This document shows positions 42,631 through 51,520 of a stretch of DNA of 53,751 bases, in pieces. Location: assembly GCA_944392205.1 (NCBI GenBank), contig CALXVV010000001.1:1-53751 (forward strand), given 5' to 3'. A program made the translations under genes and the position numbers. The stretch's first letter is position 1. Each line of letters begins with the position of its first letter. This stretch comes from an uncultured Alphaproteobacteria bacterium. Its GTDB lineage: Bacteria; Pseudomonadota; Alphaproteobacteria; RF32; CAG-239. Under the pieces are notes generated by a model. That model worked only from the letters and a program-made list of their open reading frames with translations, was not told the DNA's origin and did not search any database.

Positions 42631-43368
42631 ATGCCAGAACAAATAAATTTATACGACCACGTTCGGCTGAATGACGGCTTGTGTCCTGTTGTGTTTGAAA
42701 CAGAAGATAAGATTTTTGAGACAGTTGTCAGTGGTTTTCTTCGAGTTGTAGATTTTTGGTGGGGGGATATTCAAAAGCTCTTTGATAAATTTGAATATCA
42801 CGATATCATCTTTTATGGCGATTTAGCGGGCTACGTCTATAACCAGTTCAGTGAGGTTTCATTAGGACTGGTTGCGGATATACCTGAAAGAATGGTGGAA
42901 TATCTGGACAAGATAAACGAAACATTGGTCTCCAACGAGGTTCGTTATAAATTTATAAATCGTCCGATGCACTGTCGTCTTTTGATGTCTGTACCGGAAG
43001 GGATTCCAGCCTATTCTTTGCAGGAACAAAAGTGGATAAATCGCCCCGTTCACCGAGAACTTCCTTTTAGCGGAGAAGAGTTGTGTCGGAGTTTTGCCGA
43101 TTACCAAAGAAATATTCATGAATATGTACGCTCTTTACCAAAGCATGAAAATAATATCCTGACCATAGAAAGCTGCCGCCAATTGGAACAATTTTTGCAA
43201 AATCAAAAACAAAAAGCTAAAGAGGCCTGGTTATATAGTGCTGAACATGAATATAGTTTGGAATATTTATTGTGGCGTACTTTTAAAGAAGTTGGAGGCG
43301 TCAAATATTTTACATCTTACGTAGCAGATTCGTACAATTATAATATCAATGTTTTGGAACAATTCTGA
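42631..43368 (+). CDS. Nucleotidyltransferase-fold protein A, active site lost
   Basis: The 245 residues are the first of four paralogues. The N-terminal helix pattern (LCPVVFETEDKIFETVVSGF) and the linker QEQKWINRPV align with the others. The catalytic motif, GS(x)10-11DxD in the active copies, reads G63-D64 ... E75-V-S77, and the third acidic position is not acidic (HCRLLMS). It cannot catalyse nucleotidyl transfer by the usual two-metal route. The C-terminal half is helical. It may serve as a partner or inhibitor of the active copies. It overlaps the next gene by one base (TGATG). Confidence 0.78.
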   Translation: MPEQINLYDHVRLNDGLCPVVFETEDKIFETVVSGFLRVVDFWWGDIQKLFDKFEYHDIIFYGDLAGYVYNQFSEVSLGLVADIPERMVEYLDKINETLVSNEVRYKFINRPMHCRLLMSVPEGIPAYSLQEQKWINRPVHRELPFSGEELCRSFADYQRNIHEYVRSLPKHENNILTIESCRQLEQFLQNQKQKAKEAWLYSAEHEYSLEYLLWRTFKEVGGVKYFTSYVADSYNYNINVLEQF

Positions 43369-44114
43369 TGATAGCGGAAGAACATCAGATAAGGATAAAG
43401 GAAAATCTGCAATGGCAGCTCGAGGCCAAGCCGACATTAGACGCTTATTTATTTGATGAGCACAGAAAACTTCACCCACAAGTCCAAGAGCTTTTGCTAA
43501 AGCAGGCAGAAGATTTAATAAAGAATTGTTTGCAGCAGTATCCCTGGTTTGAGGTTGACGATATTATCTTGTACGGTGTATCAGCATCTTACTATTATAA
43601 TTCAGCATCAGAAATAGAAATAAGTATTATTCTGCACCGAAAAGAGACTGAGAGTCCTTTTTCAAATGATTACCGAGCCTCAAGGTTTCTAAATAAAGTT
43701 TTGCGGACATATTACATGCAAGGCAGAAAATATTGGTTTGAAAGGAGAATGGTTGATATAAAAACATCCTTTGTATCAAAATCTCCGCAACAATATTCCT
43801 TATTACATGATTGTTGGCTGGCAGAACCAAGTATTCATGAAAACCAACATAAAAATGTTGAAGAAATTATTAGCCGCACCGAAAATCTGATGAAAGAGAT
43901 AGAGTATACATGCAATGAGCAGTTTGAAATGCCAAACGGCAAATACAAACTTAAAGATATCAGAGACATGCAACGATTATACCTCAAACTGATGAAAAAA
44001 GATATTTCACCGGAAAATAGTGGCCTAATAAGACGCTTGCTGCGTTATACGGGCTATCTTAAGAAATTTAAGAACTATTACAACAATGAGCTGGCAAAAT
44101 CACTTTCAGTGTGA
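43368..44114 (+). CDS. Nucleotidyltransferase-fold protein B, weakened active site
   Basis: The 248 residues keep the family layout: N-terminal helix with LFDEHRKLHPQVQELLLKQA, the strand-turn YGVSASYYYNSASEIEISI, a third acidic residue D130 (RMVDIKTS), and the YSLLHDCWLAEP linker. The motif has Gly70 but Val71 instead of Ser, and E82/E84 instead of the two Asp. Glu substitutions can keep some metal binding, so activity is uncertain. The C-terminal helical domain ends in NNELAKSLSV, shared with copy C. Confidence 0.78.
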   Translation: MIAEEHQIRIKENLQWQLEAKPTLDAYLFDEHRKLHPQVQELLLKQAEDLIKNCLQQYPWFEVDDIILYGVSASYYYNSASEIEISIILHRKETESPFSNDYRASRFLNKVLRTYYMQGRKYWFERRMVDIKTSFVSKSPQQYSLLHDCWLAEPSIHENQHKNVEEIISRTENLMKEIEYTCNEQFEMPNGKYKLKDIRDMQRLYLKLMKKDISPENSGLIRRLLRYTGYLKKFKNYYNNELAKSLSV

Positions 44115-44120
44115 GAAAAG

Positions 44121-44885
44121 ATGGATAGGCTAAGGCAAAATATAACTCGACTAAAGTCACCACATCAAACGCTCAATCCGGAAATTTTTGATGAGCAAAA
44201 TGTTATGCTGCCGGAGATGCGTTATCATTTGATATGGCAAGTTCAAAATGTTTTTGATAGATTTTTAAGTTGTTTTCCCGGTGTCATATTAGAGGATATT
44301 TGCCTATGCGGGTCATCGACCTCATATTTATGGCGCCCGGAAGGCGATTTTGATGTTATGTTAAGAGTAAAAATAGATAGAAAAAGATTTTTCATCAAAC
44401 AGGAGAAAGCCGCTAATTACTTTTTAAACCGTTATTTTACTTGTTGTTATAATAATCATCGTTACCGCTTAAATGGAAAAAAAATAGACGTCATCTTAAA
44501 GACAAAAGAACTTCCGCAAAAATACGGCGTTTACTCTTTGCTACAAAACAAATGGTTAAGCAATCCAATTCCCGATTTATGCGCAGGTTTAGATGCTGAT
44601 GGGTTGTACACCATAGTCACAAAATGGCTGGCCAAAATAAAAGAGAGATTAAAAACAGCCCCCAGAGACAGTGAGGGAAAAATTTCGATTGAAGAATTAA
44701 AAAAGATTAGAAAATACCATAAGCGAATAGTCAAACAACAATATAAAGATCCCAAGGGGCACATGATAATAAAACTACTGCGCTATGAGGGACTAAATGA
44801 CATGTTTTATTGGTTTTTTATGGCCGAATTTGTCAGGGCCTTATCGGTGACATCGCCAGCCATCCAGGAACAAAAACATGAGTAA
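44121..44885 (+). CDS. Nucleotidyltransferase C, intact active site
   Basis: The 254 residues have a complete nucleotidyltransferase centre: G64-S65, the DxD pair D76 and D78 (PEGDFDVML), and the third D123 (KKIDVILKT). The N-terminal helix has LNPEIFDEQNVMLPEMRYHL. After the catalytic part, YGVYSLLQNKWLSNPIPD leads to a helical domain. From memory, the N-terminal FD...L.PEVR..LL pattern, GS..(S/N)Y.W...SD.D and YSVL..KW resemble nucleotidyltransferases of T4-like phages. The substrate is unknown. It overlaps the next gene by eight bases. Confidence 0.84.
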   Translation: MDRLRQNITRLKSPHQTLNPEIFDEQNVMLPEMRYHLIWQVQNVFDRFLSCFPGVILEDICLCGSSTSYLWRPEGDFDVMLRVKIDRKRFFIKQEKAANYFLNRYFTCCYNNHRYRLNGKKIDVILKTKELPQKYGVYSLLQNKWLSNPIPDLCAGLDADGLYTIVTKWLAKIKERLKTAPRDSEGKISIEELKKIRKYHKRIVKQQYKDPKGHMIIKLLRYEGLNDMFYWFFMAEFVRALSVTSPAIQEQKHE

Positions 44886-45660
44886 AGACATAGATGAAAA
44901 GTTTGTAAAAAATATTGAGCGCTTGCTAAGCCCTCAGCCCTGTCTGAGCCTAAATATTTTTGATCTGAATGGCAACATTCTAGAAAGCGTTCGCCAACAA
45001 ATTCTCCTGCGAGTGGAAGCCATGTTTAAGAGGACGTTGGGAAATTTGCCCGGCATCAGTTTGCGAGAAGCATATTTGTGTGGCTCCAGTGCATCTTATT
45101 TTTGGAAAGAAGATTCAGACATAGATATCTGGCTGGATGTAGACATCGATAAGAGCAAGTTTTTTATTCAAAATTTACGCAAGAGCAAAACATTTTTAAA
45201 TCGCTATATTAGTGTAGACAGAGTAACCAACAAAAAGCTGTTCGGTATAGGTAATATTTTTTTGGATATAAAAGTTTGTACTCCTAAGATAAAGAAGATG
45301 CACGGTGTATATTCTCTAATGAAAAACTCTTGGTATATTATGCCACGCCAAGATCTTGTTGCCGGAATAAACCCTCAAGAGTTGTACGATACAGCAGTAG
45401 CGCGCAAAGAACAGATAGGGCAATATATCAAAAAAATTTCCAGAGATCAGCAGGGGCATATAAGAGAAGGTGAGCTAAGAAAATTTGCGGCCTATTATGA
45501 TCGACTAGTATCCAAGCAATATCAGAGCATTTTTGAATACCTAATCCTCAAATTATTAAATTCTGAGCAAGCTACCGTAAATTTACAACGCTTTTATTTG
45601 AGTGAGATAACAAAAACCCTATCGATTCTGTCTTCTGTGCTGACGACCAAAATAGACTAG
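44878..45660 (+). CDS. Nucleotidyltransferase D, intact active site
   Basis: The 260 residues have G69-S70, the pair D81 and D83 (EDSDIDIWL) and D130 (IFLDIKVCT), all that the fold needs. The N-terminal FDLNGNILESVRQQILLRVE helix and the HGVYSLMKNSWYIMP segment align with copy C. The C-terminal half is helical and ends SEITKTLSIL, similar to the other copies. It is the last gene of the operon; its TAG stop shares CTAG with the convergent MFS gene. Confidence 0.84.
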   Translation: MSKDIDEKFVKNIERLLSPQPCLSLNIFDLNGNILESVRQQILLRVEAMFKRTLGNLPGISLREAYLCGSSASYFWKEDSDIDIWLDVDIDKSKFFIQNLRKSKTFLNRYISVDRVTNKKLFGIGNIFLDIKVCTPKIKKMHGVYSLMKNSWYIMPRQDLVAGINPQELYDTAVARKEQIGQYIKKISRDQQGHIREGELRKFAAYYDRLVSKQYQSIFEYLILKLLNSEQATVNLQRFYLSEITKTLSILSSVLTTKID

Positions 45661-46955
45661 TGTTTCTTTTCAGAGAAAAGTTCTTTAGCTTTATCAATGA
45701 TGGAATCTTTTTGTGCCAGTTTGGAAAAAATGCGGGTTGGTGATGCCGGCATCGGATCGGTTTTAGTGACTTCCAGATATCCGGGCAGCGGACGAAAGAC
45801 AATATGTTTGAAGGCGTATAAAACAAAAATTCCACTAAAGAACGAAAAAGCCAAAACAAAGACAATCGGCCCCCAAAGCTGCATGAAATAGGAGATGATA
45901 ATCGGTCCGCTCATCATACCGATACTTTGCAGTAAGATGAGCATTCCGCTGGCTTCCACGCGCTCATCATCGGTTATTTTATCATTAAGGTGAGAGATGC
46001 AAATAGGGTAGATAACAAAAGTTCCGGCGCCGAGCAAGAGAGCGCAAAGTGTGAGCATAATTCCGCCGTCATCGATAAAAAATTGCAACCACGGAGCTAT
46101 CAAGAACAGCCCCCCGCACAACCACATCATTACAAAGCGCCGATCGAATTTATCAGAGAGCCTGCCGACCGGAATTTGTGCCAACATTCCGCCCATAATG
46201 CAGAAAAATAAGAATACGGAGGTGTCGTACAAATCAAGACCTATTTGCTCGGCATAAACAGGCCCCAGAGTGTAAACATTGCTAACCAAAACACCGCTGA
46301 TAATGCAACCAACCACGCTCATGGGAGCGATCTTATAAATCTTGAATAAAGACATATGTTTGTGGTGAGCCATTGCCGGAGTTGGCTGCCCTGTGAGGCT
46401 GACAGGCACCAAAGCCCAGGAATAGCAGACGGAAATCAGAATAAACAGAAGAAAACCTGAAGTATCAGGAATATTGAGCAATAGTTGACCGGAGGCCATG
46501 CCGCAATAGGTCATCACCATATAAACAGACATGATGGTTCCGCGGTTTTGGTTATTAGAACAGGTATTAAGCCAGCTCTCAATGCACATTAGGCCGGCAG
46601 CCAAACAATATCCCTCGCCAAAGCGTAAGACCGCCCAAAACCAAGGATCAAGGTAAAGCGCGTGCAACAAAACCAGTGAAGATAAAATGGATATATAACC
46701 GGCAAAGGCTCTCACATGCCCAACCTTGTTGATGATATGAGATGATGTAAGTGAGGAGACAATATAAGCCAGATAATAACAAGACAAAACCAAGCCGGTA
46801 TAAAAAGTCGGGGTATGAGCCTCATTGAGACGCACGGCCAAAATAGAAGAATTCAGGCCGTTGGCGATATACATGATAAAAGTGCCGACAAAAAAGGCCG
46901 CCAAAGGGGAAAGAAGTTTTTTCACCGCTTTGAGTTTACCCACAAAATCCGGCAT
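45657..46955 (-). CDS. MFS transporter (YcaD-like)
   Basis: The 432 residues have about twelve transmembrane helices and resemble the YcaD/sugar-exporter-like MFS group: FVGTFIMYIANGLNSSILAV in the first helix, FGEGYCLAAGLMCIESWLN in the fourth, and the motif A-like GRLSDKFDRR in the second half. A cytoplasmic tail of about 45 residues follows. The substrate is unknown. It is convergent with copy D and lies downstream of argS on the minus strand. Confidence 0.9.
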   Translation of the reverse strand: MPDFVGKLKAVKKLLSPLAAFFVGTFIMYIANGLNSSILAVRLNEAHTPTFYTGLVLSCYYLAYIVSSLTSSHIINKVGHVRAFAGYISILSSLVLLHALYLDPWFWAVLRFGEGYCLAAGLMCIESWLNTCSNNQNRGTIMSVYMVMTYCGMASGQLLLNIPDTSGFLLFILISVCYSWALVPVSLTGQPTPAMAHHKHMSLFKIYKIAPMSVVGCIISGVLVSNVYTLGPVYAEQIGLDLYDTSVFLFFCIMGGMLAQIPVGRLSDKFDRRFVMMWLCGGLFLIAPWLQFFIDDGGIMLTLCALLLGAGTFVIYPICISHLNDKITDDERVEASGMLILLQSIGMMSGPIIISYFMQLWGPIVFVLAFSFFSGIFVLYAFKHIVFRPLPGYLEVTKTDPMPASPTRIFSKLAQKDSIIDKAKELFSEKKH

Positions 46956-46992
46956 AAGTCATCCCATCCTTTCAATCCCCTTAGGGCAAAAC

Positions 46993-48735
46993 TTAGGCAG
47001 CAGTTTTAGCCTCAGCTTTGAGCATAACCTCCGGGGCTTCAATACCCAAAAGATACAGATTAAGTTTTAAAATATCCCTAACCAATTTTGCCAATTTGAG
47101 ACGAGAAGAGGCCTTGGCCTTGTCTGCCTCGCTCATGATGGGAGAGGTGTTGTAAAATCCGGAAAAGAGCTGTGCCAAGTTGTAGACATAATCAGAGATA
47201 ATGCTGGGCTCTTTTTCTGCCTCTGCCCGTGCAATAATGGTATTGAGCTGAGCAATTTTAAGGCAAAGGTCGCGCTCTTCCTTGTTGGTGATGATGATAT
47301 CGCCGAATTTCAAGCCGGCATCTTGCGCCTTTCTCAAGATAGAGTTGATACGGGCAATGGCGTATTGAATATATGGGCCGGTTTTGCCGTCAAACTTGGC
47401 AAAATCTTCAAGCTCAAAAACATAGCCCGAGGCGGTGTTGTTTTTAAGGTCTTGGAACTTGATGGCGCCAATGGCAATTTGGCTTATCATTTTTTCAATA
47501 TCTTGGGCGGAGAAACCTTCAACTTCATCAGCGGTTGGGGTAGATTCGCGAACTTTGGCAATAGATAGGTTGATGAGGTCTTCAAGGTTCATCACGCCGC
47601 CGTCACGAGTTTTGAAAGGCTTGCCGTCAGCCCCGTTTACGGTACCAAAGCCAATATGTTTCAGGACTGTTCCGGGAGCCAAATTGAGCTTCTCAGCCAC
47701 TTCAAAAACCTGCTCAAAGTGCAAGGATTGCCGCTTATCAACGACATATAAAATTTCTTGTGCGTGCAAGTCATCATAGCGCATTTTAATGGTTGCAATA
47801 TCGGTAAGCTGGTAGCCAAAGCCGCCGTCGCTTTTAACCAAGATAACAGGGGGCTTTTTGTCATCACTCAAGCGGATAATGGTAGCACTGTCATCAAGCT
47901 CGGCAATGTGGCGGTTGCGGGCCATTTCAACAATCTTGCCGCAGGTTTCGTGGGCATCGCTTTCGCCAAGCCAGAGGTCAAAATGAGCATCTAAAAGCTC
48001 ATAATTTTTCCTAATAGCTTCAACCGAGACTTTGCGCAAATGCCGCCAGGCTTTCTGATATTCCGGGTTGCCGTTTTGGAGTTCGGCAGTAATTTGGCGG
48101 GCTTTTTCTTTTGCCGCCTCATCTTCTTTGCAACGGATATTTGCTTTTTTGTAGAAGGCAGATATTTGGTTGATGTCATAACTTTCGGTCTTGGAGAGGT
48201 CACCGTCTTGGTTGATGATCTCAGCCAAAATCATGCCCATGGGGGTTCCCCAGTCGCCCAAATGCACATCAGAGACAACATCATGTCCGGCAAAAAGCTC
48301 AATCCTTCTGATAGACTCACCGATAACGGCCGAGCGTAAATGGCCCACATGCAGAGCTTTTGCCACATTGGGGCCGCCAAAGTCCATCACGATTTTGCGA
48401 GGATTTTTGGTCTTTTCCACTCCAAAACGCTCATCAGAGGCAGCCTCATTCATGATTTTGGCAATAAAGCCATCGGCAAGGGATATGTTGAGGAATCCGG
48501 GACCATCAACCGAGATTTTGGCAAAGTCTTTGTCTTTTTCAAGTTCAGCTGCGATTTGGGAAGCAATCTCACGAGGATTTTTGCGTTCGCTTTTGGCCAA
48601 GGCCAGAGCACCATTGCACTGAAAATCGCTCAAATCCGGGCGGTCAGAGACCTTAACAAAAGCAAATTTGGAATCAAGGCCCAAAGCATTAAAAATATTG
48701 ACCATTTTTTGATTAAGAATGTTTTCCAAAGACAT
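46993..48735 (-). CDS. argS: Arginyl-tRNA synthetase
   Basis: It charges tRNA(Arg). The 580 residues start with the N-terminal tRNA-binding domain, then the HIGH motif FGGPNVAKALHVGHLRSAVIG (long form spans residues 115-135), and a degenerate KMSKS (GKPFKTRDGG), which is normal for many arginyl enzymes. The C-terminal anticodon domain is present. The MFS gene follows 37 bases downstream. Confidence 0.96.
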   Translation of the reverse strand: MSLENILNQKMVNIFNALGLDSKFAFVKVSDRPDLSDFQCNGALALAKSERKNPREIASQIAAELEKDKDFAKISVDGPGFLNISLADGFIAKIMNEAASDERFGVEKTKNPRKIVMDFGGPNVAKALHVGHLRSAVIGESIRRIELFAGHDVVSDVHLGDWGTPMGMILAEIINQDGDLSKTESYDINQISAFYKKANIRCKEDEAAKEKARQITAELQNGNPEYQKAWRHLRKVSVEAIRKNYELLDAHFDLWLGESDAHETCGKIVEMARNRHIAELDDSATIIRLSDDKKPPVILVKSDGGFGYQLTDIATIKMRYDDLHAQEILYVVDKRQSLHFEQVFEVAEKLNLAPGTVLKHIGFGTVNGADGKPFKTRDGGVMNLEDLINLSIAKVRESTPTADEVEGFSAQDIEKMISQIAIGAIKFQDLKNNTASGYVFELEDFAKFDGKTGPYIQYAIARINSILRKAQDAGLKFGDIIITNKEERDLCLKIAQLNTIIARAEAEKEPSIISDYVYNLAQLFSGFYNTSPIMSEADKAKASSRLKLAKLVRDILKLNLYLLGIEAPEVMLKAEAKTAA

Positions 48736-48758
48736 GATTTTCTCTCTAAAAGTATAAA

Positions 48759-49076
48759 TTATTTTTCACATTTGAAGTAGAAGTGGTTGGGAACCAGCAA
48801 GCGGCAGGTAAAATACGTTTGTTTAACCGGCACGGCGTGCGTTCCCGTGTTTTCAGATTTGCAAACATCATCCGCAAGCTTTTTCACATCTTCATAAGGA
48901 GTATAAAGACTGTTGTAGCAAACAGCAGGGTTTTGCGGGGTAGAAGCACCCACATAAAGCCGCTGTGGTGTCTTGGCACCGGCCTCGCGTCTGCGGTCCA
49001 CAAAGGGCCTAAACTGAGAGCAAGAAGATATAAAAGCCGCCAAGAGAATGATGTTTATTAATTTTAATCTGGACAA
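48759..49076 (-). CDS. Small cysteine-containing lipoprotein
   Basis: The 105 residues start at a TTG (49076) with GGAG nine bases upstream; no ATG is available before the signal peptide. The lipobox ISSC puts the lipidated Cys at about residue 19. Beyond it four more Cys and VGASTPQNPAVCYNSLYTPY are seen. I do not recognise the family. It lies 23 bases upstream of argS. Confidence 0.72.
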   Translation of the reverse strand: MSRLKLINIILLAAFISSCSQFRPFVDRRREAGAKTPQRLYVGASTPQNPAVCYNSLYTPYEDVKKLADDVCKSENTGTHAVPVKQTYFTCRLLVPNHFYFKCEK

Positions 49077-49136
49077 TTAAAAAAACTCCACTAAATTAAA
49101 ATAAATTTTATCACACTATAAACGAAGAAGAAGAAA

Positions 49137-49730
49137 ATGCAAGAAAACAAATATATCGGCGATGAAAAAATGCAAAAACTGCTTGAGCACTACAAGTGCC
49201 CAACTCCATTGGAAATTGTCAAAATGCGGTTTGCCGGCGCCATTTGCAGCCCTAATCTGGAGCTGCGTCCGAGCGATGTGATATCTTCTTTTTGGCCAAG
49301 GTCAGAGACACCAAGGTTGCAAACCAAAGATGAGGCGGATTTGTTTTTTAAGTTTTTTATGGGCTTGTGGGATAATGTTTTTGAGAAAGTAAAAGCCAAT
49401 AAGATCAAATTAGATAAGCTTCCCTTCAGTGATTTGGATTATTATTGCCAGCGCCGTTTTGCCGAGGTTGAGCAAGGCTACGTAGAAGGCTTTTGGGGTG
49501 GCAAGGAGGATATGAAAATCCCGGCCTTTTTGGCAGAGGTTATAGATTCTCTTTCGGAACTGGCCGGAGTTTATGCAAGCCTTGGCAAAAAATTAGCCAA
49601 GGGCAGTAATAAAGAAGAGGTTATGCAGGCGCTCCACTCGGCTGATGCAATGGTTGAAAAGGCTATCGCTTTTATCATTGAGAACTCTGTTCTGCCAAGG
49701 ATAGAAAGCCTTAAACGCACGGTTAATTAG
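49137..49730 (+). CDS. Hypothetical cytoplasmic protein
   Basis: The 197 residues are not recognised. The sequence is helical, with FWPRSETPRLQTKDEADLFF, a FFMGLWDNVFEKV helix, YCQRRFAEVEQGYVEGFWGG and a C-terminal helix pair. No signal peptide, membrane helix or known motif is seen. GAAGAAGAAG lies before the ATG. It is transcribed away from the lipoprotein gene. Confidence 0.72.
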   Translation: MQENKYIGDEKMQKLLEHYKCPTPLEIVKMRFAGAICSPNLELRPSDVISSFWPRSETPRLQTKDEADLFFKFFMGLWDNVFEKVKANKIKLDKLPFSDLDYYCQRRFAEVEQGYVEGFWGGKEDMKIPAFLAEVIDSLSELAGVYASLGKKLAKGSNKEEVMQALHSADAMVEKAIAFIIENSVLPRIESLKRTVN

Positions 49731-49766
49731 AGATAAAAGCTTGACATTTCAATAAATAAGATGCAC

Positions 49767-49786
49767 ATTCAATCAAGTGATTGAAT
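49767..49786 (+). promoter_or_regulatory. Palindromic operator before the nitroreductase
   Basis: ATTCAATCA-AG-TGATTGAAT is a perfect 9+9-base inverted repeat, 18 bases before the ATG at 49804. A possible -35 box TTGACA (49741-49746) lies upstream, so a dimeric repressor bound here would sit at the promoter or the start site. Confidence 0.65.
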
Positions 49787-49803
49787 TTTGTAAGGAGTGT
49801 CTT

Positions 49804-50337
49804 ATGGAGTTAATGGAAGGTCTTTTGACCAGACGTTCGGTTCGCCGTTATCAAGATAAAAAGATAGATAAAGAAACGATAGAAGAGATAATCAAAGCGG
49901 CGCAGTTTTCTCCCACCGCGCACAACCGCCAGCCATGGGAATTTTTGGTGATTGAAGACAAAGAATTTTTGGCAGAGCTGCGCCACATTCAGCGCTGGAC
50001 CTCTTTTGCCAAAGATGCGGCTTGTGTAATTATTGTTTGCGGAGATATTGAAAAATCCTTCAACCGCAACAAAGAAGACGAGAAATGGAGCTTTATTGAT
50101 GTTGACTGCGCCATTGCCACTCAGAGCCTGATGTTGGCGGCCTGGGCCAAAGGAATAGGCAGCTGCTATTGTGGCGCGGCCCCCATGCAAAGAGTGGTAG
50201 ACGCGTTATCAACGCGTTTGCATTTACCGGCCAACATTCGCCCCTTTGCCATCGTGCCGATGGGCTATCCGGCAGAAACACCCAAGCAGCCTGATGACCG
50301 CTACCATCCGGAAAAGATTCACTGGGAAAAATGGTAA
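49804..50337 (+). CDS. Nitroreductase family protein
   Basis: The 177 residues belong to the FMN-dependent nitroreductase family. The N-terminal GLLTRRSVRRYQDKKIDKETI supplies the FMN phosphate-binding Arg residues, SPTAHNRQPWEFLV follows, and GIGSCYCGA and VPMGYPAE are the later cofactor-contact parts. AAGGAGTG precedes the ATG 49804; an earlier start at 49777 would fall inside the palindrome. It is cytoplasmic and forms a dimer in relatives. Confidence 0.9.
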   Translation: MELMEGLLTRRSVRRYQDKKIDKETIEEIIKAAQFSPTAHNRQPWEFLVIEDKEFLAELRHIQRWTSFAKDAACVIIVCGDIEKSFNRNKEDEKWSFIDVDCAIATQSLMLAAWAKGIGSCYCGAAPMQRVVDALSTRLHLPANIRPFAIVPMGYPAETPKQPDDRYHPEKIHWEKW

Positions 50338-50353
50338 TAAAAATAGAAATCGC

Positions 50354-50381
50354 TTGAAAAAATCTAATTTAATGGTAAATT
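50354..50381 (+). promoter_or_regulatory. Promoter of gap
   Basis: TTGAAA (50354-50359), a 16-base spacer and TAAATT (50376-50381). Confidence 0.55.
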
Positions 50382-50406
50382 ATTGGCGATTAAAATACGT
50401 ATGCCT

Positions 50407-50424
50407 GTGCGGGGCGTTCCGCAC
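50407..50424 (+). promoter_or_regulatory. Hairpin in the gap leader
   Basis: GTGCGG (50407-50412), a six-base loop GGCGTT and CCGCAC (50419-50424). It lies about 20 bases after the predicted start and 25 before the ATG, and may stabilise the mRNA. Confidence 0.55.
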
Positions 50425-50433
50425 TAAAGTTAA

Positions 50434-51456
<1,023 letters not shown>

Positions 51457-51469
51457 TCACAAAATAAGC

Positions 51470-51503
51470 AAACCCTCTTGGCCTGCCAAGGGGGTTTTGT
51501 TTT
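51470..51503 (+). terminator. Terminator between gap and pgk
   Basis: AAACCCTCTTGGC (51470-51482) pairs with GCCAAGGGGGTTTT (51485-51498), one G:U, then TGTTTTT. The ORF of pgk begins only 20 bases later, so partial read-through is likely. Confidence 0.75.
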
Positions 51504-51520
51504 TGCAAAGGAAGAAATAA

